Part shown: positions 1-7,381 of the stretch, piece by piece | Position numbering within the stretch: the first letter of the stretch is position 1 | Layout of the letters: each line of letters starts with the position of its first letter | NCBI GenBank assembly: GCA_038207745.1 | Contig: JBBQZL010000020.1 | Location: forward strand, 1 to 20,878 | Length of the DNA stretch: 20,878 bases | From: JBBQZL01 sp038207745 | GTDB lineage: Bacteria; Actinomycetota; Thermoleophilia; Solirubrobacterales; 70-9 | Reading direction: 5' to 3' | Program-made: the position numbers and the translations under genes | The notes under the pieces: generated by a model | The model's input: the letters and a program-made list of their open reading frames with translations, nothing else | The model's database searches: none | Told to the model about the DNA's origin: nothing

Positions 1-180
1 CGCGACCGAGTGCTTGAGAGCTTCCAGACCCACTATCACCCGGGCTCGGCCGGATCCGTATCCGAGACCGCCCTCGATCAGGGAGATCCGGAACTCGACG
101 AGGGTGAAGACGGCCAGGATCCCGGCCGCGAGGACTAGCCAGGAGGATTGGCAATCGGCTAAACCGCCGGCCAGAGGCAC
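1..180 (-). CDS. probable membrane protein, 5' end only (runs off left edge)
   Basis: The minus strand is open from a GTG at 180 to the window edge (60 codons). It gives a short N-terminal stretch, a hydrophobic helix at about residues 14-29, then a Gly/Arg-rich segment and a helix ending GLEALKHSVA. About four fifths of codons end in G or C, as in the neighbouring genes. It would be divergent from the peroxiredoxin gene. No clear Shine-Dalgarno precedes the GTG, so the start is uncertain. The competing reading is a plus-strand C-terminus, 1-138, ending in an acidic tail; its codon use is slightly poorer (about 73% GC at third positions). I do not recognise the family, and which strand is coding cannot be settled without the sequence to the left. 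Confidence 0.35.
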   Translation of the reverse strand, partial: MPLAGGLADCQSSWLVLAAGILAVFTLVEFRISLIEGGLGYGSGRARVIVGLEALKHSVA

Positions 181-184
181 GAAA

Positions 185-190
185 TAGGAT
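185..190 (+). promoter_or_regulatory. putative -10 element for bcp (leaderless)
   Basis: TAGGAT fits the actinobacterial -10 pattern TANNNT and ends exactly 7 bases before the ATG at 198, so transcription would begin at or next to the start codon. No good Shine-Dalgarno separates them and no clear -35 is visible. The same geometry recurs before two other plus-strand genes here. Confidence 0.5.
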
Positions 191-197
191 TCGACGC

Positions 198-659
198 ATG
201 ATCGAACCCGGAGCCGAGGCACCAGGCTTCAACCTTCCCGACCAGGACGGCGAGGACGTGACGCTCTCCGAGCTTCGCGGCACCCCGGTGGTCCTGTATT
301 TCTATCCCCGTGCGAACACGCCGGGCTGCACCACCCAGGCCTGCGGCATCCGCGACCATCGCGACGAATACAAGGCGGCAGGCGCCCGGGTCCTCGGAGC
401 CTCCCCCGACACGGTCGGCAAGATCAAGAAGTTTGCCGACAAGAAGAGCCTCGACTTCACGCTCCTCGCCGACGCCGACCACGAGGTCGCCGAGCTCTAC
501 GGCACCTGGGTCGAGAAGTCGATGTACGGCAAGAAATACATGGGCGCCCAGCGCGCGACCTTCATCATCGAGGCCGACGGAACGGTCGCCACGGTGATCC
601 CGAAGGCATCACCGAAGACGCACGACGAGGTTGTGCTGAAGGCGCTCGCGGCCCTCTAG
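198..659 (+). CDS. bcp: thioredoxin-dependent peroxiredoxin, BCP/PrxQ type
   Basis: The 153-aa product has the usual length and layout of the BCP/PrxQ family, cytosolic peroxiredoxins that reduce hydrogen and organic hydroperoxides with electrons from thioredoxin. The peroxidatic site TPGCTTQAC is at residues 41-49. C44 is the peroxidatic cysteine and C49 matches the resolving cysteine of the 'two cysteines, four residues apart' subgroup. The N-terminal APGFNLPDQDG segment and the C-terminal RATFIIEADG strand are also typical. The ATG at 198 gives the canonical N-terminus. The gene stands alone and converges on the phosphate transport unit 41 bases downstream, so it is probably monocistronic. 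Confidence 0.95.
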   Translation: MIEPGAEAPGFNLPDQDGEDVTLSELRGTPVVLYFYPRANTPGCTTQACGIRDHRDEYKAAGARVLGASPDTVGKIKKFADKKSLDFTLLADADHEVAELYGTWVEKSMYGKKYMGAQRATFIIEADGTVATVIPKASPKTHDEVVLKALAAL

Positions 660-660
660 A

Positions 661-690
661 CCCGACGGCCGGCAGCCTGACCCAGTCGGG
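661..690. terminator. possible hairpin between convergent genes
   Basis: CCCGAC at 661-666 is an exact inverted repeat of GTCGGG at 685-690, in the 41-base gap between the converging bcp and DUF47 genes. The loop is 18 bases and there is no T-tract, so this is at best a weak or factor-assisted bidirectional terminator. Confidence 0.25.
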
Positions 691-700
691 AATCGCCGGA

Positions 701-1315
701 TCAGCTTTCCTTCAACACCGAGTACCAGACCCGCTCGGCCACCTTGGAAAGCTCGTCGCTCGTGCGAGCGAGGCGGCGGTAGAGCTCACGGCGCGCAGTG
801 ACCGCGTGGAGATCCTCGACGTCGATGAGAGCAGACATCGCCGCCCGGTAGGTGTGTTCGAGGTGGCGATGGGACTTGACGGCCTTGTCAGCCGCCGCGG
901 TTGCAATAGCGCCTCCATCGTTCTCGATCTCGGTGAAGGCCACCGCCAGGAATCTGGTGCCGTCAGCCAGCTCCCGGGACATCTCGGCGATTGAGGCGTC
1001 GGGCGCGGTTCCCATCACCTCGGCCTCGCCGACGGTGTTCTTGGCGCTGTTCAAGATCTCATCGAGCCCACGCGAGAGCTCGAAGATGTCCTCCGGCTCG
1101 AGCGGCGTCGAGAACGCCGCAGTCAGGGCTTCACGGAGCTCGCGCTTGCAGTCGTCTGCCTGATGCTCAAAATCGCGCAGCAGGTCGGCCGCCCCGGCGT
1201 CACCGTCTGCCCAGGCAACCAGCGCCTCCATCCCTTCGACCGTTATCTCCATTTGCCTTCGCAGCATCCCGAGCACGTCGGAAACCTGCGGAAGGAACCA
1301 TCGCTTGCCCGTCAT
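701..1315 (-). CDS. PhoU-like DUF47 protein, PiT partner
   Basis: The 204-aa, almost wholly helical, soluble product matches the DUF47/PhoU_div family in length and pattern, with segments such as MEALVAW, FEHQADDCKREL, SRGLDEILNSAKN and LYRRLARTSDELSKVAERV. These proteins are nearly always encoded beside PiT permeases and are thought to control their activity. The ATG at 1315 shares its A with the TGA stop of the permease gene (TGATG), so the two are co-transcribed and probably translationally coupled. The frame stays open upstream to 2038, but that part is an alternate frame of the permease gene and not coding. The family call is firm; the regulatory role here is inferred from context. Confidence 0.9.
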   Translation of the reverse strand: MTGKRWFLPQVSDVLGMLRRQMEITVEGMEALVAWADGDAGAADLLRDFEHQADDCKRELREALTAAFSTPLEPEDIFELSRGLDEILNSAKNTVGEAEVMGTAPDASIAEMSRELADGTRFLAVAFTEIENDGGAIATAAADKAVKSHRHLEHTYRAAMSALIDVEDLHAVTARRELYRRLARTSDELSKVAERVWYSVLKES

Positions 1316-2316
1316 CAAATCGCCCTCCAGGCCAGCAGTGTAACCGCCCCCAATGTCGCCGATGCCGGAAGCGTCAGAATCCAGGCGAAGGCGATCGAGC
1401 GTACGACCGCCCAGCGCACGTGACGCCAGCGGCGCCGGCCGCCGCCCACGCCGACGACGGATGAGGCAACCACCTGGGTGGTCGACACAGGCGCACCAAA
1501 AAAGGTGGCGGGGAGAATCACCGCCGTGGAGGCGCTCTGGCTCGCGAACCCGTCGACCGGCGCCAGACGAAAGATGCGCCGGCCGATCGTGCGGATGATC
1601 CGCCAGCCACCCATCGCGGTGCCGAGCGTGAGCGCTGCACCGCAGGCGAGCTTGACCCACAGCGGCACGGTCAGTGTGTCGAGATGGCCACTCGCAAGAA
1701 GGAGGGCGGCGATCACGCCCATTGCCTTCTGGGCGTCGTTTGCGCCGTGGCCAAATGAGAGCGCGGCAGACATTGCCCACTCTGCGCTGCGGATCGGCAC
1801 CTTCACACGATGGGTGGCCCGCCGCAGGAGGCGCTCGTTGATGCGCGCGAACGCCAGCCCGAATACGAGCCCGAGCACGGGCGACACCGCCAGGGCAATG
1901 AGCACCCCGAAGACGCCGACGGGCTTGATGCCGTCCATGCCTCCCCAATTGATCGCCTGGACGCCGGCTTCGGCAAGGGCCGAACCGACCAATCCACCGA
2001 CCAGCGCGTGCGCTGAGCTGGAGGGCAATCCGCGCCACCAGGTGAGGAGGTTCCAGAGCGTTGCGGCGAGAACTCCGGACCCGATCACCTCAATGGCCTC
2101 CGAGGGTGTGACATCGATGATCCCCGCGATCGTGTCCGCCACCGCGGTGCCCACGAGCATGGCCCCGAGCATGTTGAAGACGGCGGCCAGGACAATCGCC
2201 TGCCCCGGCCGTGCGCCACGCGTCGCGACGAGCGTGGCGATCGCGTTTGCGGCGTCGTGGAAGCCATTCGTCAGTGCGAAGGCGATGCAGAATGTGATCG
2301 CGAGCAGTAGTTCCAC
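1315..2316 (-). CDS. pit: inorganic phosphate transporter, PiT family
   Basis: This 333-aa polytopic membrane protein carries both PiT signature repeats: GFHDAANAI at residues 18-26 and GHGANDAQKAMG at 189-200. It also has LPSSSAHALVGG at 97-108 and a matching PVSTTQVVASSVVG segment near 280. PiT proteins import phosphate, usually as a metal-phosphate complex, driven by protons or sodium. The length suits the short bacterial type without a large cytoplasmic loop. Translation starts at a GTG with only a weak Shine-Dalgarno. The DUF47 gene follows with a one-base overlap, the standard PiT/PhoU-like pair. The 98-aa gene lies 88 bases upstream on the same strand and may or may not belong to the transcript. 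Confidence 0.95.
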   Translation of the reverse strand: MELLLAITFCIAFALTNGFHDAANAIATLVATRGARPGQAIVLAAVFNMLGAMLVGTAVADTIAGIIDVTPSEAIEVIGSGVLAATLWNLLTWWRGLPSSSAHALVGGLVGSALAEAGVQAINWGGMDGIKPVGVFGVLIALAVSPVLGLVFGLAFARINERLLRRATHRVKVPIRSAEWAMSAALSFGHGANDAQKAMGVIAALLLASGHLDTLTVPLWVKLACGAALTLGTAMGGWRIIRTIGRRIFRLAPVDGFASQSASTAVILPATFFGAPVSTTQVVASSVVGVGGGRRRWRHVRWAVVRSIAFAWILTLPASATLGAVTLLAWRAI

Positions 2317-2330
2317 AGCTCAATCATCCA

Positions 2331-2358
2331 CCCCGGCGGGCCAAAAGCATCTCCGGGG
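2331..2358 (-). terminator. possible hairpin between the 98-aa gene and pit
   Basis: CCCCGG at 2331-2336 and CCGGGG at 2353-2358 form an exact 6-bp inverted repeat around a 16-base loop, between the 98-aa gene and pit. There is no T-run. It could end the short transcript or fold in the pit leader; both are guesses. Confidence 0.2.
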
Positions 2359-2404
2359 ACGCGCGATGTGGTTCTTCTGAAGCGTTCGGGGTACCCGCGA
2401 TGCC

Positions 2405-2701
2405 CTAGCCCGTGTGGGCGGCAGCCGGCGTCGCGATGCCGGCCTTCGAGACGGCATCCGGGTCCGGGGTCGTCCGCCCGTGTGGGCCCAGGTATTCCGG
2501 GTAGATGCCCATGCAACCGCGCCTTCCGCCGATCGTCCCGAGAATTCCGAAGGCGATCCTGCCCGCGTTCCACCAATCATGCGGCGTCTTGATCGGCACG
2601 GTTTCCTCCTGGCCGGCGCTCAGGGTCTTCTCGGCGCGATCGATCCTGGTACCGAGCTCGCCGGTGACGCTGTTCTCATAGAAATCGCCGTAGCGCGACA
2701 C
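2405..2701 (-). CDS. hypothetical protein, 98 aa
   Basis: I do not recognise this protein. The start is well supported: GTG at 2701 follows a near-perfect Shine-Dalgarno (GGAGGT, five bases before the codon), one of the best in the window. The product begins MSRYGDFYENSVTGELGTRI, continues through a helix-like stretch (residues 18-32), an aromatic segment HDWWNAGRIAFGILG (41-55), a Gly/Arg turn with a single cysteine (C63) and a Pro/Ala-rich tail. No signal peptide or convincing membrane helix is seen. It sits between the exchanger genes and pit on the same strand. The opposite strand is also open over this stretch (2414-2761) but lacks a good start signal. Confidence 0.7.
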   Translation of the reverse strand: MSRYGDFYENSVTGELGTRIDRAEKTLSAGQEETVPIKTPHDWWNAGRIAFGILGTIGGRRGCMGIYPEYLGPHGRTTPDPDAVSKAGIATPAAAHTG

Positions 2702-2767
2702 TTGATACCTCCGTTCAGAACCTGCCGCCGGTCAAAGCCTCTCAGGCCTGGCCTGCAATAGCCAGGG

Positions 2768-3769
2768 TCAGGCGCCGAGAACGTAGATCAGGAACGCCGC
2801 GTACAGCGCTCCCCAGGTGAACACTGCCCAGAGCCTGAATCGTCCTGAGAATCTGAGCGCGATCATCGCCACAACCCCCCCTGCGAGGCCGAGCAGGGCC
2901 GAGACGCCGGCGAACCGGTCCAGATCCCAGCTCGTGAAGGCCAGCCCCAGGGCGACCGGGATCGTCGACTGGAAGACCATCGCGCCGGTGACGTTGCCGA
3001 GGGCGAGGCTGTCCTTGCCTTCACGGACCCAGAAGAAGCTGTTGGCCTTCTCCGGCAGCTCGGTCGCAAGCGGCGCGAGAACCAGGGAAAGGATCAGCGC
3101 ATCCACACCGAGCGAGTCCGCCACGGTCAGGAGCTCTTCGACAAAGAGGTGGGCGCCGCCGACAATCGCACCGAGGCCGACCACGATCTGGAGGACAACG
3201 GAGGAGGTGGGAGGCTCGCCGGTCAAGCGGTCGCCGCGGCGGTCCATCAGCAGCGGACTCAATGTCTCCTCGTCCTGGATCGCCCCACTGCGCCGCAGCG
3301 TCATCCGGACGTAGACCGCATATGCGAGAACAAAGGCGAGGGCGGCGGGAATCTGGACCGCGCTCGGCACCCCGATTCCGAGCACGAGGCCGATCGCAAA
3401 GAAGACGAGGAAAAAACCCAGATCACTCTCGAGGGTCTCCATGTTGGCGACCAGGTCCAGCCCCTGTGGGCGCCTCGACCGGTAGAGGAAGGCCGATGTC
3501 CCGATCAGCGCCATCGCGATCGTGGCAAGGAGAAATGGGGCACCGATGATCGCGCCGACCGCAACGTCCTCGGCTCCCTTCTCGCCGCCGATGATCGCGA
3601 CGACGGGGATCAGCGTCTCCGGCAACGCGGTGCCGACGGCGGCAAGCAGGCTCCCGACCGCGCCCTCGCCAAGGCCGAGCTTGTGGCCCATCCACTCGAT
3701 TGCATTGGTGAATGCGAGCGCGCCCGCGAGGATCACGGCAAAGCTGGCGAGCAGGAGGATCACTGGCAT
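2768..3769 (-). CDS. sodium/calcium exchanger family membrane protein (CaCA superfamily)
   Basis: The 333-aa protein has about ten hydrophobic segments in two halves split by a charged central loop (about residues 155-190). Each half carries an alpha-repeat of the CaCA superfamily: GTALPETLIP at 46-55 and LAPLATELPEKANS at 231-244, with the ion-binding glutamates E51 and E237. The family exchanges Ca2+ (or other cations) for Na+ or H+ across the cytoplasmic membrane. The gene starts 18 bases after the stop of the CaX-type exchanger, so the two are one transcription unit. The paired exchangers are not copies: their lengths and alpha-repeat sequences differ. Substrate and coupling ion cannot be read from the sequence. 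Confidence 0.88.
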   Translation of the reverse strand: MPVILLLASFAVILAGALAFTNAIEWMGHKLGLGEGAVGSLLAAVGTALPETLIPVVAIIGGEKGAEDVAVGAIIGAPFLLATIAMALIGTSAFLYRSRRPQGLDLVANMETLESDLGFFLVFFAIGLVLGIGVPSAVQIPAALAFVLAYAVYVRMTLRRSGAIQDEETLSPLLMDRRGDRLTGEPPTSSVVLQIVVGLGAIVGGAHLFVEELLTVADSLGVDALILSLVLAPLATELPEKANSFFWVREGKDSLALGNVTGAMVFQSTIPVALGLAFTSWDLDRFAGVSALLGLAGGVVAMIALRFSGRFRLWAVFTWGALYAAFLIYVLGA

Positions 3770-3787
3770 TTTGGTCTCAGCGGGCGC

Positions 3788-4933
3788 TCACGCGTAGAAG
3801 AAGGTGATGCCGAGAATCACGTAGAGGGCAAGTAGCTGCACGCCCTCGAACCAATTCGACTCACCCTCCTGGGTGACGTGGTTGGCAACCAGAACGGCGA
3901 TCAGCAGAGCTCCGAGCTCGAAGCCGTTGAAGACGAGCGCAAGCGGCCCGGGACCGACCAAGAATGAGGCGAGGACCAGGACAGGGGCGACAAACAGCGC
4001 AATCTGGGCGCTCGAGCCGATCGCGATATTGACGGCGAGGTCCATCTTGTTCTTCCTCGCGACAAGCACGGCAACCCAGTGCTCGGCTGCGTTGCCGACC
4101 GTGGCGACGACGATGACGCCGACGAAGAACTGCGAGAGGCCGATCGCGTGCGAGGCCTCCTCGATCGAGCCGACCAGAACCTCTGACATCAGGCCGACCA
4201 GAACGCCGGAGACGGCAAGCCAGATCACCGACCTCCGGACCGACCATCCCCAGATCTCGTCGACCGGCTCGGGCTGATCCTCCTCGCCGTCGCTCAGCTG
4301 ATCCGGCGTCGGGTCCGGATTGAAGAGATCCCGGTGGGTCCTGAGCGAGAAGACCAGGCCGGCAGCGTAGGTGGCTATCAGGACCAGCGCCACTGCCAGC
4401 GAGAGATGCTCGACGGTCGAGTCGTAGTTGACCCGGACCTCGGTCGGCAGCGGTAGGCCACTTCCGATCACGAGCTCGTAGATCGCCGGCATGATCAACG
4501 CACCTGCCGCAAGCAGCAGCATCGATGACTGGGCGCTTGCAGCCGTCCGGTCGAAGACCTGTCTTGCGCGTCCCCAGCCGCCGACGAACATCGATGCGCC
4601 GAGGACCAGCAGCACATTGCCGATGATCGAACCGATGATCGAGGCCTTGACCACTTCGTGGAGTCCCGCATTCAGGGCGATCAGGGCGATGATCAGCTCC
4701 GGCGCATTGCCGAAGGTCACATTTAGGAGTCCGCCGATCCCGGGGCCGGTCCGATGCGCCAGCTCCTCGGTCGCCCTCCCCATCATCGCTGCGGTCGGGA
4801 TCACGCCCAAGGCCGAGACGATGAATACGGCCGTTGCCGGCGCCCCGACCAGATCGAGGACGACCGCGATCGGGATCATCGGAACGAGCAGGAACGGAAG
4901 ACCGCCCGGACTTAGAAGGAAGCTGGGCGTCAT
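3788..4933 (-). CDS. cax: calcium/proton antiporter, CaX type
   Basis: The 381-aa product matches bacterial CaX/ChaA-like Ca2+/H+ antiporters, inner-membrane proteins that export Ca2+ against protons. Alpha-repeat 1 contains GNAPELIIAL at residues 75-84. Alpha-repeat 2 contains GNAAEHWVAV at about 280-289, followed by the CaX-like KNKMDLAVNIAIGSSAQI. An acidic loop (about residues 205-226, rich in D, E and P) separates the halves, as in CaX. I chose the ATG at 4933 because AGGAAGGGA stands just upstream. An in-frame ATG at 4969 would add 12 polar residues but has a poorer ribosome site. First gene of a two-exchanger unit, beginning 55 bases after the lipoprotein gene ends, so it may be read from the same promoter. 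Confidence 0.92.
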   Translation of the reverse strand: MTPSFLLSPGGLPFLLVPMIPIAVVLDLVGAPATAVFIVSALGVIPTAAMMGRATEELAHRTGPGIGGLLNVTFGNAPELIIALIALNAGLHEVVKASIIGSIIGNVLLVLGASMFVGGWGRARQVFDRTAASAQSSMLLLAAGALIMPAIYELVIGSGLPLPTEVRVNYDSTVEHLSLAVALVLIATYAAGLVFSLRTHRDLFNPDPTPDQLSDGEEDQPEPVDEIWGWSVRRSVIWLAVSGVLVGLMSEVLVGSIEEASHAIGLSQFFVGVIVVATVGNAAEHWVAVLVARKNKMDLAVNIAIGSSAQIALFVAPVLVLASFLVGPGPLALVFNGFELGALLIAVLVANHVTQEGESNWFEGVQLLALYVILGITFFYA

Positions 4934-4988
4934 GCTCGGTCCCTTCCTGGGGGATTCGGCGGTGGTCATCGAAACCTGAGGCTGCTGA

Positions 4989-6068
4989 TCAGCTCAGCAG
5001 CTTCTGGCACTTCTCGAGGTCGGAAGCCCTGGTGACCGTGCCCAGGCAGTCCTGGTACTTCTTGAGGCCGTCGGGAGTCGCGGGGGACGGTGTCGATCCG
5101 CCTCCCGAGCCGCCTGCCCCGGCGCCGCTGTCGGTCCCCGCACCGGAAGGGGCGACGCCGCTCGCGCCGCCCAGCCCCAGCCCGCCGAGCAGTTCATCAA
5201 GCGGGACAGACTCGGTCGGAGTCGTGACCGCCAGGTCATCTCCGACATCGGAGAGGGTCACGTCGACGCCGATCTTCGAGTCGCCGCTTGTCGGCTCTTT
5301 GATCTCGAGATCGAGCACAAAGCGGGTCAGCTGATTGTCGGCGGTGCTCGAGTAGACATCGAAAGAGGCACTCTTGATCGAGTTTTCGAGCTGGGAGAGA
5401 TCCTGGACGTTGGGCAGCTGCCCCGCGGCGCCGCCCAGCGTGTCGAGCGAACCGGCCGCCTGCAGCAGGGGACGGAGTTCGGTGACCAGCTTGTTGACGT
5501 CGACATCTCCGCTGACGTGGACCGACTCGGTGCCGGCGACATCCTCTGTTCCCTCGTCCGTGACATTGGTGAGGAAGTTCTTGATGTCCGCCTGCGAGCC
5601 GAGCCCGGTGCTCTTTCCCTGCTGCTGCGCGCTTTGGTCGAGCCCGGCCTTGAACTGATTGAAGGTGTCGGCTCCGAGCTCGTAGTTCTGACCGCTGTAG
5701 GTGAGGTACGCAGCGCTGTCGGTCAGAATGGCGCCGGCCTCGAGGCTGGTCGATTGACCGTTCTGCTCACCGTCGATCTTGGTCGAGAGGTCGAATTGGG
5801 GAGCCTTTGGATCGAGCGCGTTGACCACTCCCGAGAGCGTCGCGCTGAAGTCGGTTGACTTGCCGCCTCCCCCGGATGTCGAGATCGAGAGGACCGCGTT
5901 GAGCTTGGCGCTCTTGATCGACTTGCCGGGCGCAAAGGTCTGGTCGAGAACCTGCTGCGGACTCAGATCCGCTGCACCGCCGCTGTCCCCCGAACCGCCA
6001 CAGGCAGCGAGAAACGCGGCAAGCGAGAGAACGACGGCAACGAGGAGGAGGTTGCGGGATCGACGCAT
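4989..6068 (-). CDS. secreted lipoprotein with C-terminal cysteine-pair tail
   Basis: The 359-aa product starts with a charged MRRSRN and a hydrophobic stretch ending LAAC, a clear lipobox, with lipidated C23 followed by a GGSGDSGG linker. The body (about residues 35-295) is a beta-rich, low-cysteine domain that recalls the LppX/LprG and LolA-like lipoproteins of actinobacteria, which hold lipids in a half-barrel; this assignment is tentative. A Gly/Ser/Pro linker (about 299-333) leads to a 26-residue tail with C341 and C354. ATG 6068 is preceded by GAGAGG at good distance; the frame stays open to 6134 but that would bury the signal peptide. Divergent from the ArsA-like gene across 110 bases. 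The exchanger genes follow on the same strand. Confidence 0.85.
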   Translation of the reverse strand: MRRSRNLLLVAVVLSLAAFLAACGGSGDSGGAADLSPQQVLDQTFAPGKSIKSAKLNAVLSISTSGGGGKSTDFSATLSGVVNALDPKAPQFDLSTKIDGEQNGQSTSLEAGAILTDSAAYLTYSGQNYELGADTFNQFKAGLDQSAQQQGKSTGLGSQADIKNFLTNVTDEGTEDVAGTESVHVSGDVDVNKLVTELRPLLQAAGSLDTLGGAAGQLPNVQDLSQLENSIKSASFDVYSSTADNQLTRFVLDLEIKEPTSGDSKIGVDVTLSDVGDDLAVTTPTESVPLDELLGGLGLGGASGVAPSGAGTDSGAGAGGSGGGSTPSPATPDGLKKYQDCLGTVTRASDLEKCQKLLS

Positions 6069-6165
6069 CTTCTGAACCTCTCTTGGTCGGAAAGTGGGTG
6101 AGCGGTGTGACGCCTGCATCGCGGCTCTGGTCACGGCCTACTTCGATCCGTCCCGGATCTGGCGC

Positions 6166-6171
6166 TAGGCT
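6166..6171 (+). promoter_or_regulatory. putative -10 element for the ArsA-like gene (leaderless)
   Basis: TAGGCT ends 7 bases before the GTG at 6179, the same distance as at bcp and the DUF2203 gene. A loose -35 candidate, TTCGAT at 6142-6147, lies 18 bases upstream. This supports GTG 6179 as the real start. Confidence 0.5.
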
Positions 6172-6178
6172 CGCGCAG

Positions 6179-7381
6179 GTGGAACGACCGAGAACGATTC
6201 TATACACGGGTAAGGGCGGCGTCGGCAAGACCAGCGTTGCGGCTGCGACGGCGAGGAGCTGCGCGAGTGCCGGACTACGGACGATCGTGATGTCGACCGA
6301 CCCGGCGCACAGTCTTTCGGACTCCCTCGCGACACCGCTCGGCGCCGAGCCGACCCTGGTCGACACGAACCTCTGGGGCCAGGAGGTTCGCGCCCAGGCC
6401 GAGATGGAGGTGCATTGGGGAAAGGTCAGGGAGTGGCTTGCGAGGTTGCTTGCCGATCGCGGCGTTGATCGGATCCGCGCCGAGGAGCTGACAGTCCCGC
6501 CGGGCATGGATGAGCTCTTCGCCCTGCTCCAGATCAAGCGCCACCAGACGACCGGCGATTTTGACGTTGTGATCGTCGATTGCGCGCCGACCGGAGAGAC
6601 CCTGAGGCTGCTCGGCTTTCCCGACATCGCCCAGTGGTGGCTGGAAAAGGTCTTCCCCAAGGAGCGCAAGCTGCTCAGCGCCGCGCGTCCTCTTGCCCGC
6701 ACCTTCGACATCGCGATCCCCGACCCCGAGGTACTCGACGAGGTGCACAGGTTGGTCGAGAGCCTGATCGAGATGAATACGATTCTCCGCGACGGCGAGC
6801 GCTGTTCGATCCGCCTGGTCGTAAATCCCGACCGGATGGTGATCAACGAGGCCCAGCGAACCTTCACCTATCTCTGCATGTACGGGTACCTGACCGATGC
6901 CGTGATCGTCAACCGGATCCTCCCCGCCGACGTCGACGGCACCTACTTCGACACCTGGCGAAAGCGTCAGGGGGCATTGCTCGAATCCGTCCGCGACGGC
7001 TTCGCACCGGTGCCGATGCTCGAGGCCCGCTACTTTGAGGAGGAGGTGATCGGCTCGGAGATGCTCGATAGGCTTGGCGAAGAGCTATTCGACGGTTCAC
7101 GGCCGGAGGCAGTTCTGCATACCGGCCAGATGCGAGAGCTCGAGGTCGAGGGCGAGAAGGCCATTCTGCGGATCCCCATCCCCTTCGCCGAGAAGGAGGA
7201 GATTGACCTGAAACAGGTCGGCGATGAGCTCGTGATCCGGGTCGGAGGCGAGAAGCGAACTATCATCCTCCCCGCAGCACTGGCCGGACAGAGTCCCTCC
7301 GGCGCCCATTTTGAGAACCAAACCCTTCAGATCACCTTCGAGAATGTCCGAACCCCAAGACCCAGACAAGAGCGCATCTGA
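6179..7381 (+). CDS. ArsA/GET3-like ATPase with C-terminal HSP20-like domain
   Basis: The 400-aa protein starts at GTG 6179. The frame is open to 6083, but only this start puts the P-loop strand (RTILYTG) at the N-terminus as in the family. The deviant Walker A GKGGVGKT is at residues 11-18, the switch-I-like DPAHSLSDSL follows near 40-49, and DCAPTGETLRLLGFPD marks the A-loop/switch II region. This is the ArsA/GET3 branch of SIMIBI ATPases. Residues about 318-391 form the HSP20-like beta domain (ELEVEGEKAILRIPIPF, ITFENVR) seen fused to many actinobacterial ArsA-like ATPases. No arsenite pump or regulator is nearby, so arsenic resistance is unlikely; chaperone or membrane-protein targeting is more plausible but unproven. 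The next gene overlaps it by 38 bases. Confidence 0.9.
   Translation: MERPRTILYTGKGGVGKTSVAAATARSCASAGLRTIVMSTDPAHSLSDSLATPLGAEPTLVDTNLWGQEVRAQAEMEVHWGKVREWLARLLADRGVDRIRAEELTVPPGMDELFALLQIKRHQTTGDFDVVIVDCAPTGETLRLLGFPDIAQWWLEKVFPKERKLLSAARPLARTFDIAIPDPEVLDEVHRLVESLIEMNTILRDGERCSIRLVVNPDRMVINEAQRTFTYLCMYGYLTDAVIVNRILPADVDGTYFDTWRKRQGALLESVRDGFAPVPMLEARYFEEEVIGSEMLDRLGEELFDGSRPEAVLHTGQMRELEVEGEKAILRIPIPFAEKEEIDLKQVGDELVIRVGGEKRTIILPAALAGQSPSGAHFENQTLQITFENVRTPRPRQERI

Noticed and set aside
1..138. Plus-strand C-terminal coding tail ending in an acidic stretch, stop at 136-138
   Set aside because: The minus strand over the same bases gives a more coherent membrane-protein start with better third-position GC. 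Kept as the alternative in the feature entry; cannot be settled without upstream sequence.
1316..2038. Long in-frame extension upstream of the DUF47 gene
   Set aside because: It is an alternate frame of the PiT gene, rich in Arg/Pro with no family similarity; the DUF47 start at 1315 is clear.
1478..2380. 300-codon plus-strand open frame opposite pit
   Set aside because: Antisense shadow of a high-GC gene; composition is Ser/Ala/Pro/Thr-rich with no domain, while pit on the other strand is unmistakable.
2414..2761. 115-codon plus-strand open frame opposite the 98-aa gene
   Set aside because: No ribosome site or convincing start, whereas the minus-strand gene has GGAGGT at ideal spacing.
3149..3835. 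228-codon plus-strand open frame opposite the exchanger gene
   Set aside because: Charge-rich repetitive antisense translation without a domain; the exchanger has clear alpha-repeats.
4989..6068. Possible frame-shifted or repeat-containing pseudogene because of the Gly/Ser-rich end
   Set aside because: The frame is open throughout, with a good lipobox and ribosome site; the Gly/Ser stretch is an ordinary linker.
6179..7381. Arsenite efflux ATPase (arsA) function
   Set aside because: No arsB, arsR or arsD nearby, and the fused HSP20-like domain marks a different branch. Kept as ArsA-like only, without the gene symbol.
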